Source of the DNA: Methanobacteriota archaeon
GTDB taxonomy: Archaea; Thermoplasmatota; Poseidoniia; Poseidoniales; Thalassarchaeaceae
Assembly (NCBI GenBank): GCA_002713585.1
Contig: PATD01000047.1
Coordinates: 1 to 39,331, forward strand
Length of the DNA stretch: 39,331 nucleotides
Reading direction: 5' to 3'
The notes under the pieces: model-generated
Database searches by the model: none
What the model saw: only the letters and a program-made list of their open reading frames with translations
Told to the model about the DNA's origin: nothing
Position numbers and translations under genes: made by a program
Shown here: piece after piece, positions 16,525 through 26,458 of the stretch
Numbering within the stretch: the stretch's first letter is position 1
How the letters are laid out: every line of letters starts with the position of its first letter

Positions 16525-19035
16525 ATGAGCGACGACGATTCGGCGGTTCCGGCCCTCAAGGTCGAGCGTCGCGCTTGGGGACAGCGTGAGTTCCTAGAGC
16601 GAATTATCTCCGAATATTTCGTCCTCATCGCAGAGTCAGAAGGCGGTATTTCTTGGCGTGTGGATGCTATTGATTCCAATGTGTCCGTGGCATTGAGTAA
16701 TCTGACTAAGCGATTGGAACCTCTCGGTTGGCTTCCGTTGCTAGAGGAGGAGGAGCCGTATATCATTGAGATTACTCAGTTCCCAATCCGTCCGGTAACG
16801 ATTTCGAAGTCAATGCATGTTGTCCTCTGGATCTGTAGCCTGTTATTTCTGACACTAGTCGGCTCATCCTGGGAGGTTCGTGTTAATCCGGATTCTACGG
16901 TATTGACCGGTTCTTCATTAGTGTCTGGCTTCCTCCTGTACGCTCTCCCTATGATGGGAACAATCGCGCTAGCAAGCATCCTCCGCCGAGCGGTTGCATC
17001 TGCACATGGCGTCCGTGTTGATCATTTATTGCCGCTTAGCTTACCGTTTACAATCACAGGTCTAAATCCGATTTGGCCGTTTGGCTTGATTGGGATCCTC
17101 CATCTCCGTCGTGTCGATCAGATTCTATTTCCTGACCGTGCAGTTCTTGCTCGAGTATCCATTGTGGTTCCAGCTACACTAATTATATCGGGGCTTATCT
17201 TTTCCATTCTAGGTCTTCGAGCAACACCCGGAATCCCTCCGGAGTTTACCGAAATGCCCTTTGTTTTAGATTTGAACTGGCTTGTTGAGATTACTGGAAC
17301 ATTGCTCGGTTTTGATGTGGTGGCCCGTTCTCAATGGGCATCTCCCCTCTTACTTTCCGGACACGGTCTAATGGTTGTCGGTTTCATTCTTCTTCTCCCT
17401 ATCCCTAACTTCCCGGGGGACCATCTCTACACAGCCTTACGTGGGAGTCAGGATGTAGTTGATACCCCTGAGCAGGCGCGTCTTTTGCTTATGACGGTAA
17501 TTCCAGTAATTATTGTCTATTTCACGGGCCAGTATTGGGTGTGGATTGCAATCGGAAGCCTTGCTGTTTGGCGCCGTTTTCAATCGGATGCAATCCCCTT
17601 GCCATTGGTGCTTAACGAAGCCACGCCTCCTGAGCGAAGCCCTGGTAATTGGGTTATACCGGTTATCCTCTGTCTTCTTGTTGCCTCCTTACCATCTCTG
17701 CAAATATCTCATGCGATGGCTGATTGGGATGGCGATTTGGACACATCGGATTGGCTTACTGAATTTGACATTGGTATGGAAAACGAGACAGTTCTCAAAT
17801 TCGACCTGCAGAGTAGTGGAGTTCAATCTAGGTCCGGATTGATTCACGTTTCTGCAACTGGGGCCGTAAGTGGTTGGTTATTCGATATCAGATGTGATGA
17901 TCAATCGGATTTCAATGGAACAGATTGTACGTATTCCATCAATGCAGTGGAACCTGGATTGTTGGAAATCCGTGCAGTTCGTCCGAATCAAACAATCGTT
18001 GGGATGATCAATATTGGAATCCATATTGAAGGTAGCCGGGGTGACATGGAGGTCCATCATTCGATGATTCTCAATTCTTCAGGAGTGCCACGTATTCTCG
18101 ATCAAGGTTGGTCAAAGAATGTCGAGGCGCCGTCGCATTGTGTTCAGATGGTCTTAGATTCTATCGGGCAAGCCGCCAACTTGTCCCTTTCTACATCGCC
18201 TTCATCTCATTCGGATTGGACCCTCATAGGGGGCCATAATATTCCAATTGTAGACTCGATGAATTTCACAGAGAATGAACCGTTGACTGTGTGTGCTAGT
18301 CCCTCAGAAATTACGATTCCAACCTCTGAGCGTTCTACAGACGGGAGATTGCTTGGGCCGACCTTGGTTCTTGAACTCGATGATGGCGTTCGTTTCGTTC
18401 TTGAAGCACCTCTTCTAGATGTCATTACTTCAGTAGTCGTCCCCGTTGATGGATGGCCAGTAAATGGTACTCTCCCATTCATAGGTGGAGCGATTGGATG
18501 GAGTCAGAATATGTCCTCTCCATGTGCTGAATTTGTTAGATTAGATCCTATGGAGAATTTTACTTGGTCGCCGGTTTCTGGAGTTGAGGGCCATCAGATT
18601 GAACGCTTCTCTGAGCCTATTGGAAATGGTACATTGAATCCGCCCCCGGAGGGCATTATCACAACCTGTGAAGGTGGCGAACCTACCATTCATTCTCTTG
18701 TTGAAGGGCCATCTATCCTCGTTGATGATGGATTCTTAGTTCTCGAAAGTATGTATTCTGGAACCGGTGATCTCGTTCTGAGCAATTTCGGTTCACAGGA
18801 TGTCCCCTTGTCATCTGTTTTGCTTGCTTCCGCTCCGTTGGCTTCAGTATGGGATGTTGATTTACCGCAGTTTATCCCTAGTAACGGCACTGTAGCAGTG
18901 TCAATGGACCGTGCTGAGGTCCAAGGAGGTGTATCAGGGCTTTGGTTTGAGATTTCAGGAGATGGATTGCTAATCCGTTATGTCGCCCTCTGTACAAACA
19001 GTCCAAGCGAGTCCTGTTCTGTTGTAGAGGAGTGA
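16525..19035 (+). CDS. Multi-TM protein resembling M50/site-2 protease but lacking HExxH, with a large C-terminal extracytoplasmic region
   Basis: 'ALASILRRAVASAHGVRVDHLLPLSLPFTITGLNPIWPFGLIGILHLRR' matches the context of 'HExxHYxxARRHGV...P.PF...G..GxxxxxR'. 'VGFILLLPIPNFPGDHLYTALRG' matches the second M50 motif region. Confidence 0.6.
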   Translation: MSDDDSAVPALKVERRAWGQREFLERIISEYFVLIAESEGGISWRVDAIDSNVSVALSNLTKRLEPLGWLPLLEEEEPYIIEITQFPIRPVTISKSMHVVLWICSLLFLTLVGSSWEVRVNPDSTVLTGSSLVSGFLLYALPMMGTIALASILRRAVASAHGVRVDHLLPLSLPFTITGLNPIWPFGLIGILHLRRVDQILFPDRAVLARVSIVVPATLIISGLIFSILGLRATPGIPPEFTEMPFVLDLNWLVEITGTLLGFDVVARSQWASPLLLSGHGLMVVGFILLLPIPNFPGDHLYTALRGSQDVVDTPEQARLLLMTVIPVIIVYFTGQYWVWIAIGSLAVWRRFQSDAIPLPLVLNEATPPERSPGNWVIPVILCLLVASLPSLQISHAMADWDGDLDTSDWLTEFDIGMENETVLKFDLQSSGVQSRSGLIHVSATGAVSGWLFDIRCDDQSDFNGTDCTYSINAVEPGLLEIRAVRPNQTIVGMINIGIHIEGSRGDMEVHHSMILNSSGVPRILDQGWSKNVEAPSHCVQMVLDSIGQAANLSLSTSPSSHSDWTLIGGHNIPIVDSMNFTENEPLTVCASPSEITIPTSERSTDGRLLGPTLVLELDDGVRFVLEAPLLDVITSVVVPVDGWPVNGTLPFIGGAIGWSQNMSSPCAEFVRLDPMENFTWSPVSGVEGHQIERFSEPIGNGTLNPPPEGIITTCEGGEPTIHSLVEGPSILVDDGFLVLESMYSGTGDLVLSNFGSQDVPLSSVLLASAPLASVWDVDLPQFIPSNGTVAVSMDRAEVQGGVSGLWFEISGDGLLIRYVALCTNSPSESCSVVEE

Positions 19036-19037
19036 TT

Positions 19038-19961
19038 ATGCGAATCGGTATTTTTGGGATAGGTGCCATCGGCGGCCTTTTCCTACATCGATTGTCTGGA
19101 ATCGAATCTGAATTGCATTTGCTGGCCCGTGGCCGTACTAAGGACGTGCTTGATGAGAGGGGTCTGCTAGTGCATTATGGTGAACACTCAGATGTTCTAG
19201 AGGTGGTGCCGCCGCAAAGGTTCCAACATCTTGTTCCTTCAACAATGCTTGATCTTGTAATCGTCTGTGGGAAGAATTACGATGTCACGGAACTTACTGG
19301 AGTCGCCACTCAACATTTAGATGAAAACGGTGCAATTCTCTTTGTCCAGAATGGTATCGGGCATCTTGAGAGAGCAGTTAGCCTAGTGGGTAAAGAACGC
19401 GTATTCGCTGGCTGTGTGACTCACGGTGTAACACGATTGAATCCAGGTGAGATTCGGTTGGCTGGCGTCGGCGAGGTAGTCATTGGTCCTGTCCGCCCTG
19501 ATACTTCAGTTATGGATCGGGTTGAAATGATCAGTGAGATATTTGAGCGAGCTGAACTGTTTCCTCGTGCTGTTGCAGATGGCTCGGTAGCAGTATGGAG
19601 GAAGTTGCTTCTGAATCTTGCAATCAATCCTGCGGCATCTATTGCAGGTGTTGAGAATGGTAAACTTCTGGAATCCCCACTACGCGAGGTGTCTGTCGCG
19701 GCTTTGATGGAAGGTATTGAGGTGGCCCGCCTTGAAGGAGTGGTTTTTGATGCGCACAAACTGGTCGAGGACCTTGAGCAAGTATTGACCTCGACTGAGA
19801 ATAACCGCTGCAGCATGTTGCAGGACATTATCCATGGACGTAGGACTGAAGTGGACTCGATTTGTGGTGCTCTAGTGGCTAAGGCAGAAATTCATGGGTT
19901 CGCAGTGCCTCGAATTGAGACGTTGTGGAATCTAGTTCGTTCCATTGAGAATGTATCTTAA
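19038..19961 (+). CDS. Ketopantoate reductase (ApbA/PanE family)
   Basis: 'MRIGIFGIGAIGGLFLHRLSG', 'DLVIVCGKNYDV', 'LFVQNGIGHLE', 'WRKLLLNLAINPAASI' with the conserved Lys. Confidence 0.85.
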   Translation: MRIGIFGIGAIGGLFLHRLSGIESELHLLARGRTKDVLDERGLLVHYGEHSDVLEVVPPQRFQHLVPSTMLDLVIVCGKNYDVTELTGVATQHLDENGAILFVQNGIGHLERAVSLVGKERVFAGCVTHGVTRLNPGEIRLAGVGEVVIGPVRPDTSVMDRVEMISEIFERAELFPRAVADGSVAVWRKLLLNLAINPAASIAGVENGKLLESPLREVSVAALMEGIEVARLEGVVFDAHKLVEDLEQVLTSTENNRCSMLQDIIHGRRTEVDSICGALVAKAEIHGFAVPRIETLWNLVRSIENVS

Positions 19962-19962
19962 T

Positions 19963-21594
19963 TCACTCAAGATCCATATTGTAATGCAATCCGATGTTGT
20001 TCCTGCGCTTTTTCGCCGCCTGAGTCACTAACCTCGCGACAATCGACATGTTTCGCAACTCTACGAGGCCCTTCGTCGGCTTTGATGCTCTCCAAGTCCG
20101 TTCTATTTCTTCGCCTGTATGGTCTAACTTTCTAAGGGCGCGATTCAATCTCTCATCCCTGCGTACGAGTCCCACGTCATCGGACATTATGGTCCTCAGT
20201 GCAATTCTGTCTGCCTTGATTGGAGCATGTTCCTGGAGACGATGTAGCCCATCTGCTCTCCATACTGGAGCATCCTTGAGTTCAAGTGGGTACTCATCGA
20301 TGTGTTCCAAAAGGTGGTTGCGGGCGCGGTGGGACATCACGATAGCTTCCAAGAGGCTGTTTGAGGCGAGTCGATTCGCACCATGGAGGCCGGTGGAAGC
20401 AACTTCTCCGATGGCATATAGACCGGGATACACGGAGCCATTTGTAGTGATGCATTCTCCATTTTTTCCTACATCGATACCACCCACGATGTAGTGGGCA
20501 GCCGGAGTCACAGGAATTGGATCAGGGCCAAATTGAATTCCATGGGCCTGAAGCTTATCTGCAATCGTAGGGAATCGATTTTTGAGGTCTTTTGAGTCCA
20601 GATGTTCTGTGACAAGTAGGGCGTGAGGTTCCCCACTTTTCTTCAACATCTGATCTGTTGTTCGTGCAACTATATCTCTAGTGGCTAAGGATCCTCGAGG
20701 GTCTTTTTCCAACATATAGGAATGGTTTTCTGGTTCCCCTCCCTCCTTTCTGAAAATTTGATGTCCTTCAATTGTCATTAAGATTGCACCATGACCGCGC
20801 AACGCCTCTGTGATTAGGAAAGGTCTCTTGCCCTGAATCGCAAGAGCTGTAGGGTGGAATTGGATGAACTCCAGATGTTTCACTCCAGCTCCGGCTCGAT
20901 GAGCCATTGCAACTCCGTCCCCGGTAGCAACGGTAGGATTCGTGGTTTCTCTCCAGAGTTGCCCGGCTCCACCTGTAGCGAGGACGAGTGCTCTACAACA
21001 GATTGTGTGTACATTACCTTCTGCATCTAGGCACCAGATTCCACGTACTCCATTCTGAGGTTGTCCACGTTTTCGCATGACTAAGTCGATTGCCATCCAT
21101 TGTTCAAGGATGGTAACGTTCTGTTGTTTGAGGCGTTCAATGAGCGTGGTCTCGATTGCTTCTCCAGTCCGATCTTTCACATGGAGAATACGTTTTTCTT
21201 GATGTCCGCCTTCCTTGGCGAGGTCGTATTCACCATCGCTTTTTCGTTCAAATGGGACTCCTTCTTCGATCAGTGCTCGGATACGGACTGCTGCCTCTGA
21301 TATGACGTCGCGAACTAATTCTTCATCGCATACTCCTGCTCCTGCTGAAATCGTATCATCGATATGGCGTTCAATTGCGGCCTGGTTTGAGGAATCGAGG
21401 ACTCCAGCGATGCCTCCTTGTGCCCAATTGGTTGAGGAATCTTCCAGCCGTTTCTTGGTGACGACTGCCACATCTTTTCCGGCGCGTGCGATTTCAAGCG
21501 CCATTGTCAATCCAGCGATGCCTGAGCCGACTACTACGACATCGAAGCCGAGAACTTCTTCGGGCATATTTGGTGGCGCTCCTTTCGCTTTCAA
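19963..21594 (-). CDS. nadB: L-aspartate oxidase
   Basis: 'FDVVVVGSGIAGLTMALEIARAGKDVAVVTKK...STNWAQGGIAGVL', 'HLEFIQFHPTAL', 'YAIGEVASTGLHGANRLASNSLLEAIV'. Confidence 0.92.
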   Translation of the reverse strand: MKAKGAPPNMPEEVLGFDVVVVGSGIAGLTMALEIARAGKDVAVVTKKRLEDSSTNWAQGGIAGVLDSSNQAAIERHIDDTISAGAGVCDEELVRDVISEAAVRIRALIEEGVPFERKSDGEYDLAKEGGHQEKRILHVKDRTGEAIETTLIERLKQQNVTILEQWMAIDLVMRKRGQPQNGVRGIWCLDAEGNVHTICCRALVLATGGAGQLWRETTNPTVATGDGVAMAHRAGAGVKHLEFIQFHPTALAIQGKRPFLITEALRGHGAILMTIEGHQIFRKEGGEPENHSYMLEKDPRGSLATRDIVARTTDQMLKKSGEPHALLVTEHLDSKDLKNRFPTIADKLQAHGIQFGPDPIPVTPAAHYIVGGIDVGKNGECITTNGSVYPGLYAIGEVASTGLHGANRLASNSLLEAIVMSHRARNHLLEHIDEYPLELKDAPVWRADGLHRLQEHAPIKADRIALRTIMSDDVGLVRRDERLNRALRKLDHTGEEIERTWRASKPTKGLVELRNMSIVARLVTQAAKKRRNNIGLHYNMDLE

Positions 21595-21657
21595 GAAGAT
21601 TCGTGTTCGGTGTTAATTGACGCAACCGTGAAGAGGCATTGGAACCGAATCGACTCC

Positions 21658-22389
21658 ATGAAGCCTGTAGTCCGGATCTTAATCCTAGGGCTATGCCTCC
21701 TGATTTTATGCACTGTGCTTCTAAATATTGAATACGGCCTCTGGCAAGACGATTTCGTTCGTCAGAAAGTCGAATTAGTCGGTTTGTTTTCAGGGGAGTG
21801 TTCTGAACAAGAAATCCTTGATGACATCTCTAACACTGGAACTTCGGATTGTTTGCTTCCTTTGGGGAACTATGCCTTGGTTGATTTCCTTCTTATCTTT
21901 GTGTCTGGTCTAATTTCAGTCCTCTCCGCAAGCATTCTGCTCGGCGGCGGAAAATCATCCAGAAGCCGTTCTCGCCGCCGTTCTTGGGTATGGATGCTCC
22001 TCGGTTCTTGTGTTGCAATATTCTCCCTTCTTGATTTGTTGGGCCGCTCGGTTCCGGGTCAGCCAGGGATTGCATGGGAGGAAATAGTAGGTTTACCGCG
22101 AATTTTGGTTGATTGCATTCTTATCGTCGCAGGACTACTTCTCTTCCGTCGAGGGTCGCAGAACCATACTCAAATTTTGGATTCAAATAAACGAGTTCTT
22201 CAGCGCCGCCTCATCGATGTCGACCCCGATAATCTGAGTATTGGACAGATGCGTTCTGCCCTGGGACTTACTATTCTAGAAGATGTATTCCAACTCGGCT
22301 CATCTGATGGAATTGATGACCCTGGTCGCGTTTGCCATTACTGCAGTGGTGCAGGTTGTGCAGAATGTGGCATGGCTGGCTTGTTGTGA
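21658..22389 (+). CDS. Hypothetical membrane protein with a C-terminal CxxC-x4-CxxC zinc knuckle
   Basis: Several hydrophobic segments and a terminal 'VCHYCSGAGCAECGMAGLL'. ATG 21658 preferred; track start is 21610. Confidence 0.6.
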   Translation: MKPVVRILILGLCLLILCTVLLNIEYGLWQDDFVRQKVELVGLFSGECSEQEILDDISNTGTSDCLLPLGNYALVDFLLIFVSGLISVLSASILLGGGKSSRSRSRRRSWVWMLLGSCVAIFSLLDLLGRSVPGQPGIAWEEIVGLPRILVDCILIVAGLLLFRRGSQNHTQILDSNKRVLQRRLIDVDPDNLSIGQMRSALGLTILEDVFQLGSSDGIDDPGRVCHYCSGAGCAECGMAGLL

Positions 22390-22519
22390 CTTTGGCGTTC
22401 AACGTTCTGTGGAAAAAATCGCCCGTAATACTGGGCCCTACCGTGTTGGTTTAAGTGGTCTAATGCCCGAATGTGTCATTGGGGTGCACGAATATGTCTG
22501 CGAATTATGAGGTGATGGT

Positions 22520-25500
22520 TTGCATCTGAAGCGAATCGAATTAGAGAATTTCAAGTCCTTTATGGGCGAGTTGACGATTGATCTCGAACAGGGATTCACC
22601 GCAATAACTGGCCCAAACGGGTCAGGGAAATCGAATAGCGGTGATGCAATACAGTTTGTTCTTGGGACTCGCTCCACCAAGTCATTACGTGCCCAGAATG
22701 TCAAGGAATTGATCTTTAATGGAGGTGGGCGCGCCAAGCCTGCACGCCATTGCAAGGTAACTCTAACCTTCGCGAACCCTGTGAATGACAAGGGCTCAAG
22801 ACGCCTCAAGGTAGATGGGGACGAGGTCCGATTTACTCGGGCGGTTCGCCTGAATAGCAAGGACAAGGCAGTGTCCGACTACCGTCTGAATGATGCTCCC
22901 TCTTCAAGTACCGAGTTTCGGCGCCTCTTGATTGAAGCCGGCGCTCGAGGGGATGGGTACAATATCGTACTCCAGGGTGATGTGACTAATCTTGCGAGCA
23001 TGTCTGCACTTGAACGCCGGCGTGTCCTTGAAGACGTCGCAGGGGTCACACAGTATGATGATGAACTCAAGAAGGCAGACCGCCAGAGGAAACAGGTTGA
23101 ATCTCAACTGGAAATGATCGAGGTCTTTGAGGCAGAGCAGACGCGTCGCGTAGAGTCTCTGGAGAAAGAGCGTGAAGATGCACTCAAGTTCCGTACCTTG
23201 ATGGAAGATTTGCAGACTTCCCGCTCCTTGCTGATGCAGGCGAAGCACCGTTCAAACTTCGAAGAGATCAGGATGTTAGGGGACGAGAAATCACGCTACA
23301 TCGAGTCATCTGAGGAGTTGAAGGACGAGTGTGAACGTTCAGAATTGCGAATCCAAGAGCTTGACGACGAGATTGTACGCCTTCAGAAGGAGATGGAGGC
23401 TCTTCTCGGGACGGATCAGCGTGGCACTATGGAGCGTATCCGGAAACTGGAGTTACAAGTTGATCGCGCAAGTGATCGAGTCAGTGAATTGGATTCAACT
23501 TCCGAGAAATCCCTCATTGAGGCGAAGACCCTCTCTAAGGAAATCAAGCGTGCTCGAGATGCTGTCGAGAGCAACCTGAAAGTAATCGATGAGGCGACAG
23601 AGAGCCTCAAGAGTGCGAAGGCAGCGATGGCTGCTGCCAAGAAAGAAGAATCCGATGCAAGGAAGGCTATGGAGCAAGGGGATCGTGCCACGATGGACCT
23701 TAATCGAGCCTATGGAAAGGCATCTGAAGAGGTAACTCGTCTCGCAGATCGACTCCAAGTTAGTACACTTGAGATGGAACGTGCACGGCAAGCAGCGGAT
23801 ATTTCTCATGGGCGGCTCGCAGACCTCCAAGAATCTCTCCAAGATGCTGAGATGGAAGTTAACGATCTAGATTTAACCCTCGAGGAAATGGATGTTGTCG
23901 ATAGTGCAGAAGAACGAACTCGTCTCGGTGAGGAACTACGCCGCTTAGATAACCAGCAAACGACCCTTCAACGTGAGGAGGGGCGTGCTCGAGCCAATAG
24001 GAACGAGGCAGAGCGAGCCCTCGTCCGAGCTCAGCAGCAGATGGAGAGTCGCTCGGGACGTTCATCAAATCAGGCGCAAGCTGTGGCGGCCATCTGCGCG
24101 ATTCGCGACAGCGGGGGTATCGAAGGCATCCTTGGTCCACTTAACGAACTCTGTTGTCCAAAGGACGACGCACACGCTCTCGCTCTATCTTATGCTCTAG
24201 GCGGCGGGATGAACCACATAGTCGTCGAGAATGACGAGGTTGCAACCCAATGTATTCGTCGCCTCAAGGCGGATCGGCTGGGTCGCGCGGTATTCCTGCC
24301 TCTCAACAAGATGCAGGTTCGTCGTGCTGGCGGACGTTCTCTGATGGTCTCTCGGCAACCTGGTATCGTCGGCTTTGCTGCCGACCTTCTCGAATTCGAT
24401 GAGTCGATTGAGAATGCTGTGCGAAACGCCGTTCGTGATACTCTAATCGTACAGAATATGGAGATTGCAAGGAAGAATATGGGCGGTGTGCGAATGGTTA
24501 CTGTCGATGGTTCAGTATTCGAAGCATCTGGGGCGATGGTTGGTGGAGCTAGTAAGGCGCCATCAGCAACCTTTGGTGGCGGTAAAACCCCTGGGTTATC
24601 TGCCGTTGAGAAGGCACAAGTCGCCCTTTCTGAGGCCGAACTTGTCCTGATGACAGTGACCAGTGCTTTGGAGGAAAACAGGCTCTCTCAGACGACGATT
24701 CGTGAAAAGATGTCTCAGGTTTCTGATATTGATGGTAGTTTACGTCTCCGCGAGGTGAAGGCCGATTTACAACGTGCTCGAAATCTCCAGAAGGACCTGA
24801 TCAATCAGGTGAAAGCAGCGGAGAAGGACCTCGCGCACCAATCTAAGGCCCTTGAGAAGGTCGAGTCAGGCGCCGCAGCAGCTGAGGCAGCTCGAGATTC
24901 CTCGGTTGATGAGCGTGACCGCCTCCTAGAACAACTTCGTTCCCAGACGCCAGAGCATCTTGCGAAGCGTTTGCGTGATGCGGAGACACAGTACACTGAG
25001 TCATCTCGGAAAGCACTTGCATCGGAGTCTACCCTCACCACTGGCAAGGAACGTCTGAGCATGATGGGGGACGAGGTTGACAAGCTTGAAGCACGCAAGA
25101 AGGAGGCTGAAGAGACATCCAAGAACAGTATCTCTGAGATTGAGCAGATTAAAGCCGACAGTGTTGGATGGGTTAGCGAACTCGATGAACTCAAGGAAGC
25201 ACACAGTCAGGTGAGCGAAGAGCACCGTGAATTGGACGTACTTCGGACATCTCACTTTGAGGAGCGTGCAACGCTAAAGGCTCAAGTGGATGCGATGGGC
25301 TCTAAGAGAGTCACAATCATGACTCGGATAACTGAACTGAACACTGAGATCGATCGCAAGCACATCGCACTGAAGAATCTCGTTGATGAGATGGCGGAGA
25401 ATGAAATTTCCATACCTGCAGAGCACGAGGCTATCCCCGCCTTTACCGAGATTGAGACTAAGGTCCGCAATCTCGAACGCCGTGTCTCTAACATGGGCAG

Positions 25501-26458
25501 CGTCAACTTACTTGCTATCGAGCAATACGATGAAGCAGCCTCCCGTGTCGCTCAACTTCAAGCTGATGCGAATGCACTCCGTGAGCGTCGTGAGCGACTT
25601 CTTGCAATTGCTGATCAGTTGGAGATGGAGCGTAGGACACGTCTGACCGATGTCCTTGACCGTGTATCTGCGAACTTTAGCCGTGTTTACCGAATCCTAC
25701 AGCCAGGTGGTGCCGGAGATTTACGTCTTGAGAATCCAGAGGATCCGTTTTCTGGAGGCCTCCAGATGTGGGCGAAGCCGCCTGGAAAGAGCAACCAAAT
25801 CGAACTCCATCTGTTATCCGGTGGAGAGAAGTCGATGGCCGCACTTGCCCTCATATTTGCGATACAGGACTTTGAGCCATCGCCGTTTTACTACTTTGAT
25901 GAAGTCGATCAGAATCTTGATTCCTTCAATGCAGAGAGCATTGCTCAACTTTGCCGCCTTCGAAGCGAGCGTGCCCAGTTCCTCATGGTCACGCTACGCA
26001 AGGTTAGTCTGCAGTTGGCAGATCATCACATCGGTGTCACTCATGGTGGTGATGGGTGCAGTCGCCTAATCATGAACTTTGATCGCGATGCAGCAGTTGA
26101 ACTCGGAGAGGCTGCAGAGCGTGAACGTGAAGCACAAGAAGCGGCTCAAGCCGAGATGGAAGGTCTTGAGGAACTTCCGAGGCTGGAGGATCGCCCCAGG
26201 GTTCCAGAGGCATTACCCACGCCCGAGAGCCTTGGAGGTATCCGTGAGGACGGGGCTGAAGTGGAAGCGACTGAAGTGGCGCCTCCAGAGGTTGATTCTC
26301 AAGCGGCCAGCATCGCCCATCTCGGTGATCGTGCAGCCGATACTAAGGAAGATCTTGATGAGCGTCTTGAATGGGAGAATCGCCTCGAAGAATCTATTGC
26401 ATCAGAATCAGAGGATATTGAATCCGAGATTACGGAAGAATCGGATATTGAGGAGTGA
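22520..26458 (+). CDS. smc: Chromosome segregation protein SMC
   Basis: 'LKRIELENFKSFMGELTIDL', Walker A 'GPNGSGKSNSGDAIQFVLG', long coiled coils, hinge region, 'LLSGGEKSMAALALIFAIQDFEPSPFYYFDEVDQNLDSFN'. TTG start with GAGGTGA upstream. Confidence 0.96.
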   Translation: MHLKRIELENFKSFMGELTIDLEQGFTAITGPNGSGKSNSGDAIQFVLGTRSTKSLRAQNVKELIFNGGGRAKPARHCKVTLTFANPVNDKGSRRLKVDGDEVRFTRAVRLNSKDKAVSDYRLNDAPSSSTEFRRLLIEAGARGDGYNIVLQGDVTNLASMSALERRRVLEDVAGVTQYDDELKKADRQRKQVESQLEMIEVFEAEQTRRVESLEKEREDALKFRTLMEDLQTSRSLLMQAKHRSNFEEIRMLGDEKSRYIESSEELKDECERSELRIQELDDEIVRLQKEMEALLGTDQRGTMERIRKLELQVDRASDRVSELDSTSEKSLIEAKTLSKEIKRARDAVESNLKVIDEATESLKSAKAAMAAAKKEESDARKAMEQGDRATMDLNRAYGKASEEVTRLADRLQVSTLEMERARQAADISHGRLADLQESLQDAEMEVNDLDLTLEEMDVVDSAEERTRLGEELRRLDNQQTTLQREEGRARANRNEAERALVRAQQQMESRSGRSSNQAQAVAAICAIRDSGGIEGILGPLNELCCPKDDAHALALSYALGGGMNHIVVENDEVATQCIRRLKADRLGRAVFLPLNKMQVRRAGGRSLMVSRQPGIVGFAADLLEFDESIENAVRNAVRDTLIVQNMEIARKNMGGVRMVTVDGSVFEASGAMVGGASKAPSATFGGGKTPGLSAVEKAQVALSEAELVLMTVTSALEENRLSQTTIREKMSQVSDIDGSLRLREVKADLQRARNLQKDLINQVKAAEKDLAHQSKALEKVESGAAAAEAARDSSVDERDRLLEQLRSQTPEHLAKRLRDAETQYTESSRKALASESTLTTGKERLSMMGDEVDKLEARKKEAEETSKNSISEIEQIKADSVGWVSELDELKEAHSQVSEEHRELDVLRTSHFEERATLKAQVDAMGSKRVTIMTRITELNTEIDRKHIALKNLVDEMAENEISIPAEHEAIPAFTEIETKVRNLERRVSNMGSVNLLAIEQYDEAASRVAQLQADANALRERRERLLAIADQLEMERRTRLTDVLDRVSANFSRVYRILQPGGAGDLRLENPEDPFSGGLQMWAKPPGKSNQIELHLLSGGEKSMAALALIFAIQDFEPSPFYYFDEVDQNLDSFNAESIAQLCRLRSERAQFLMVTLRKVSLQLADHHIGVTHGGDGCSRLIMNFDRDAAVELGEAAEREREAQEAAQAEMEGLEELPRLEDRPRVPEALPTPESLGGIREDGAEVEATEVAPPEVDSQAASIAHLGDRAADTKEDLDERLEWENRLEESIASESEDIESEITEESDIEE

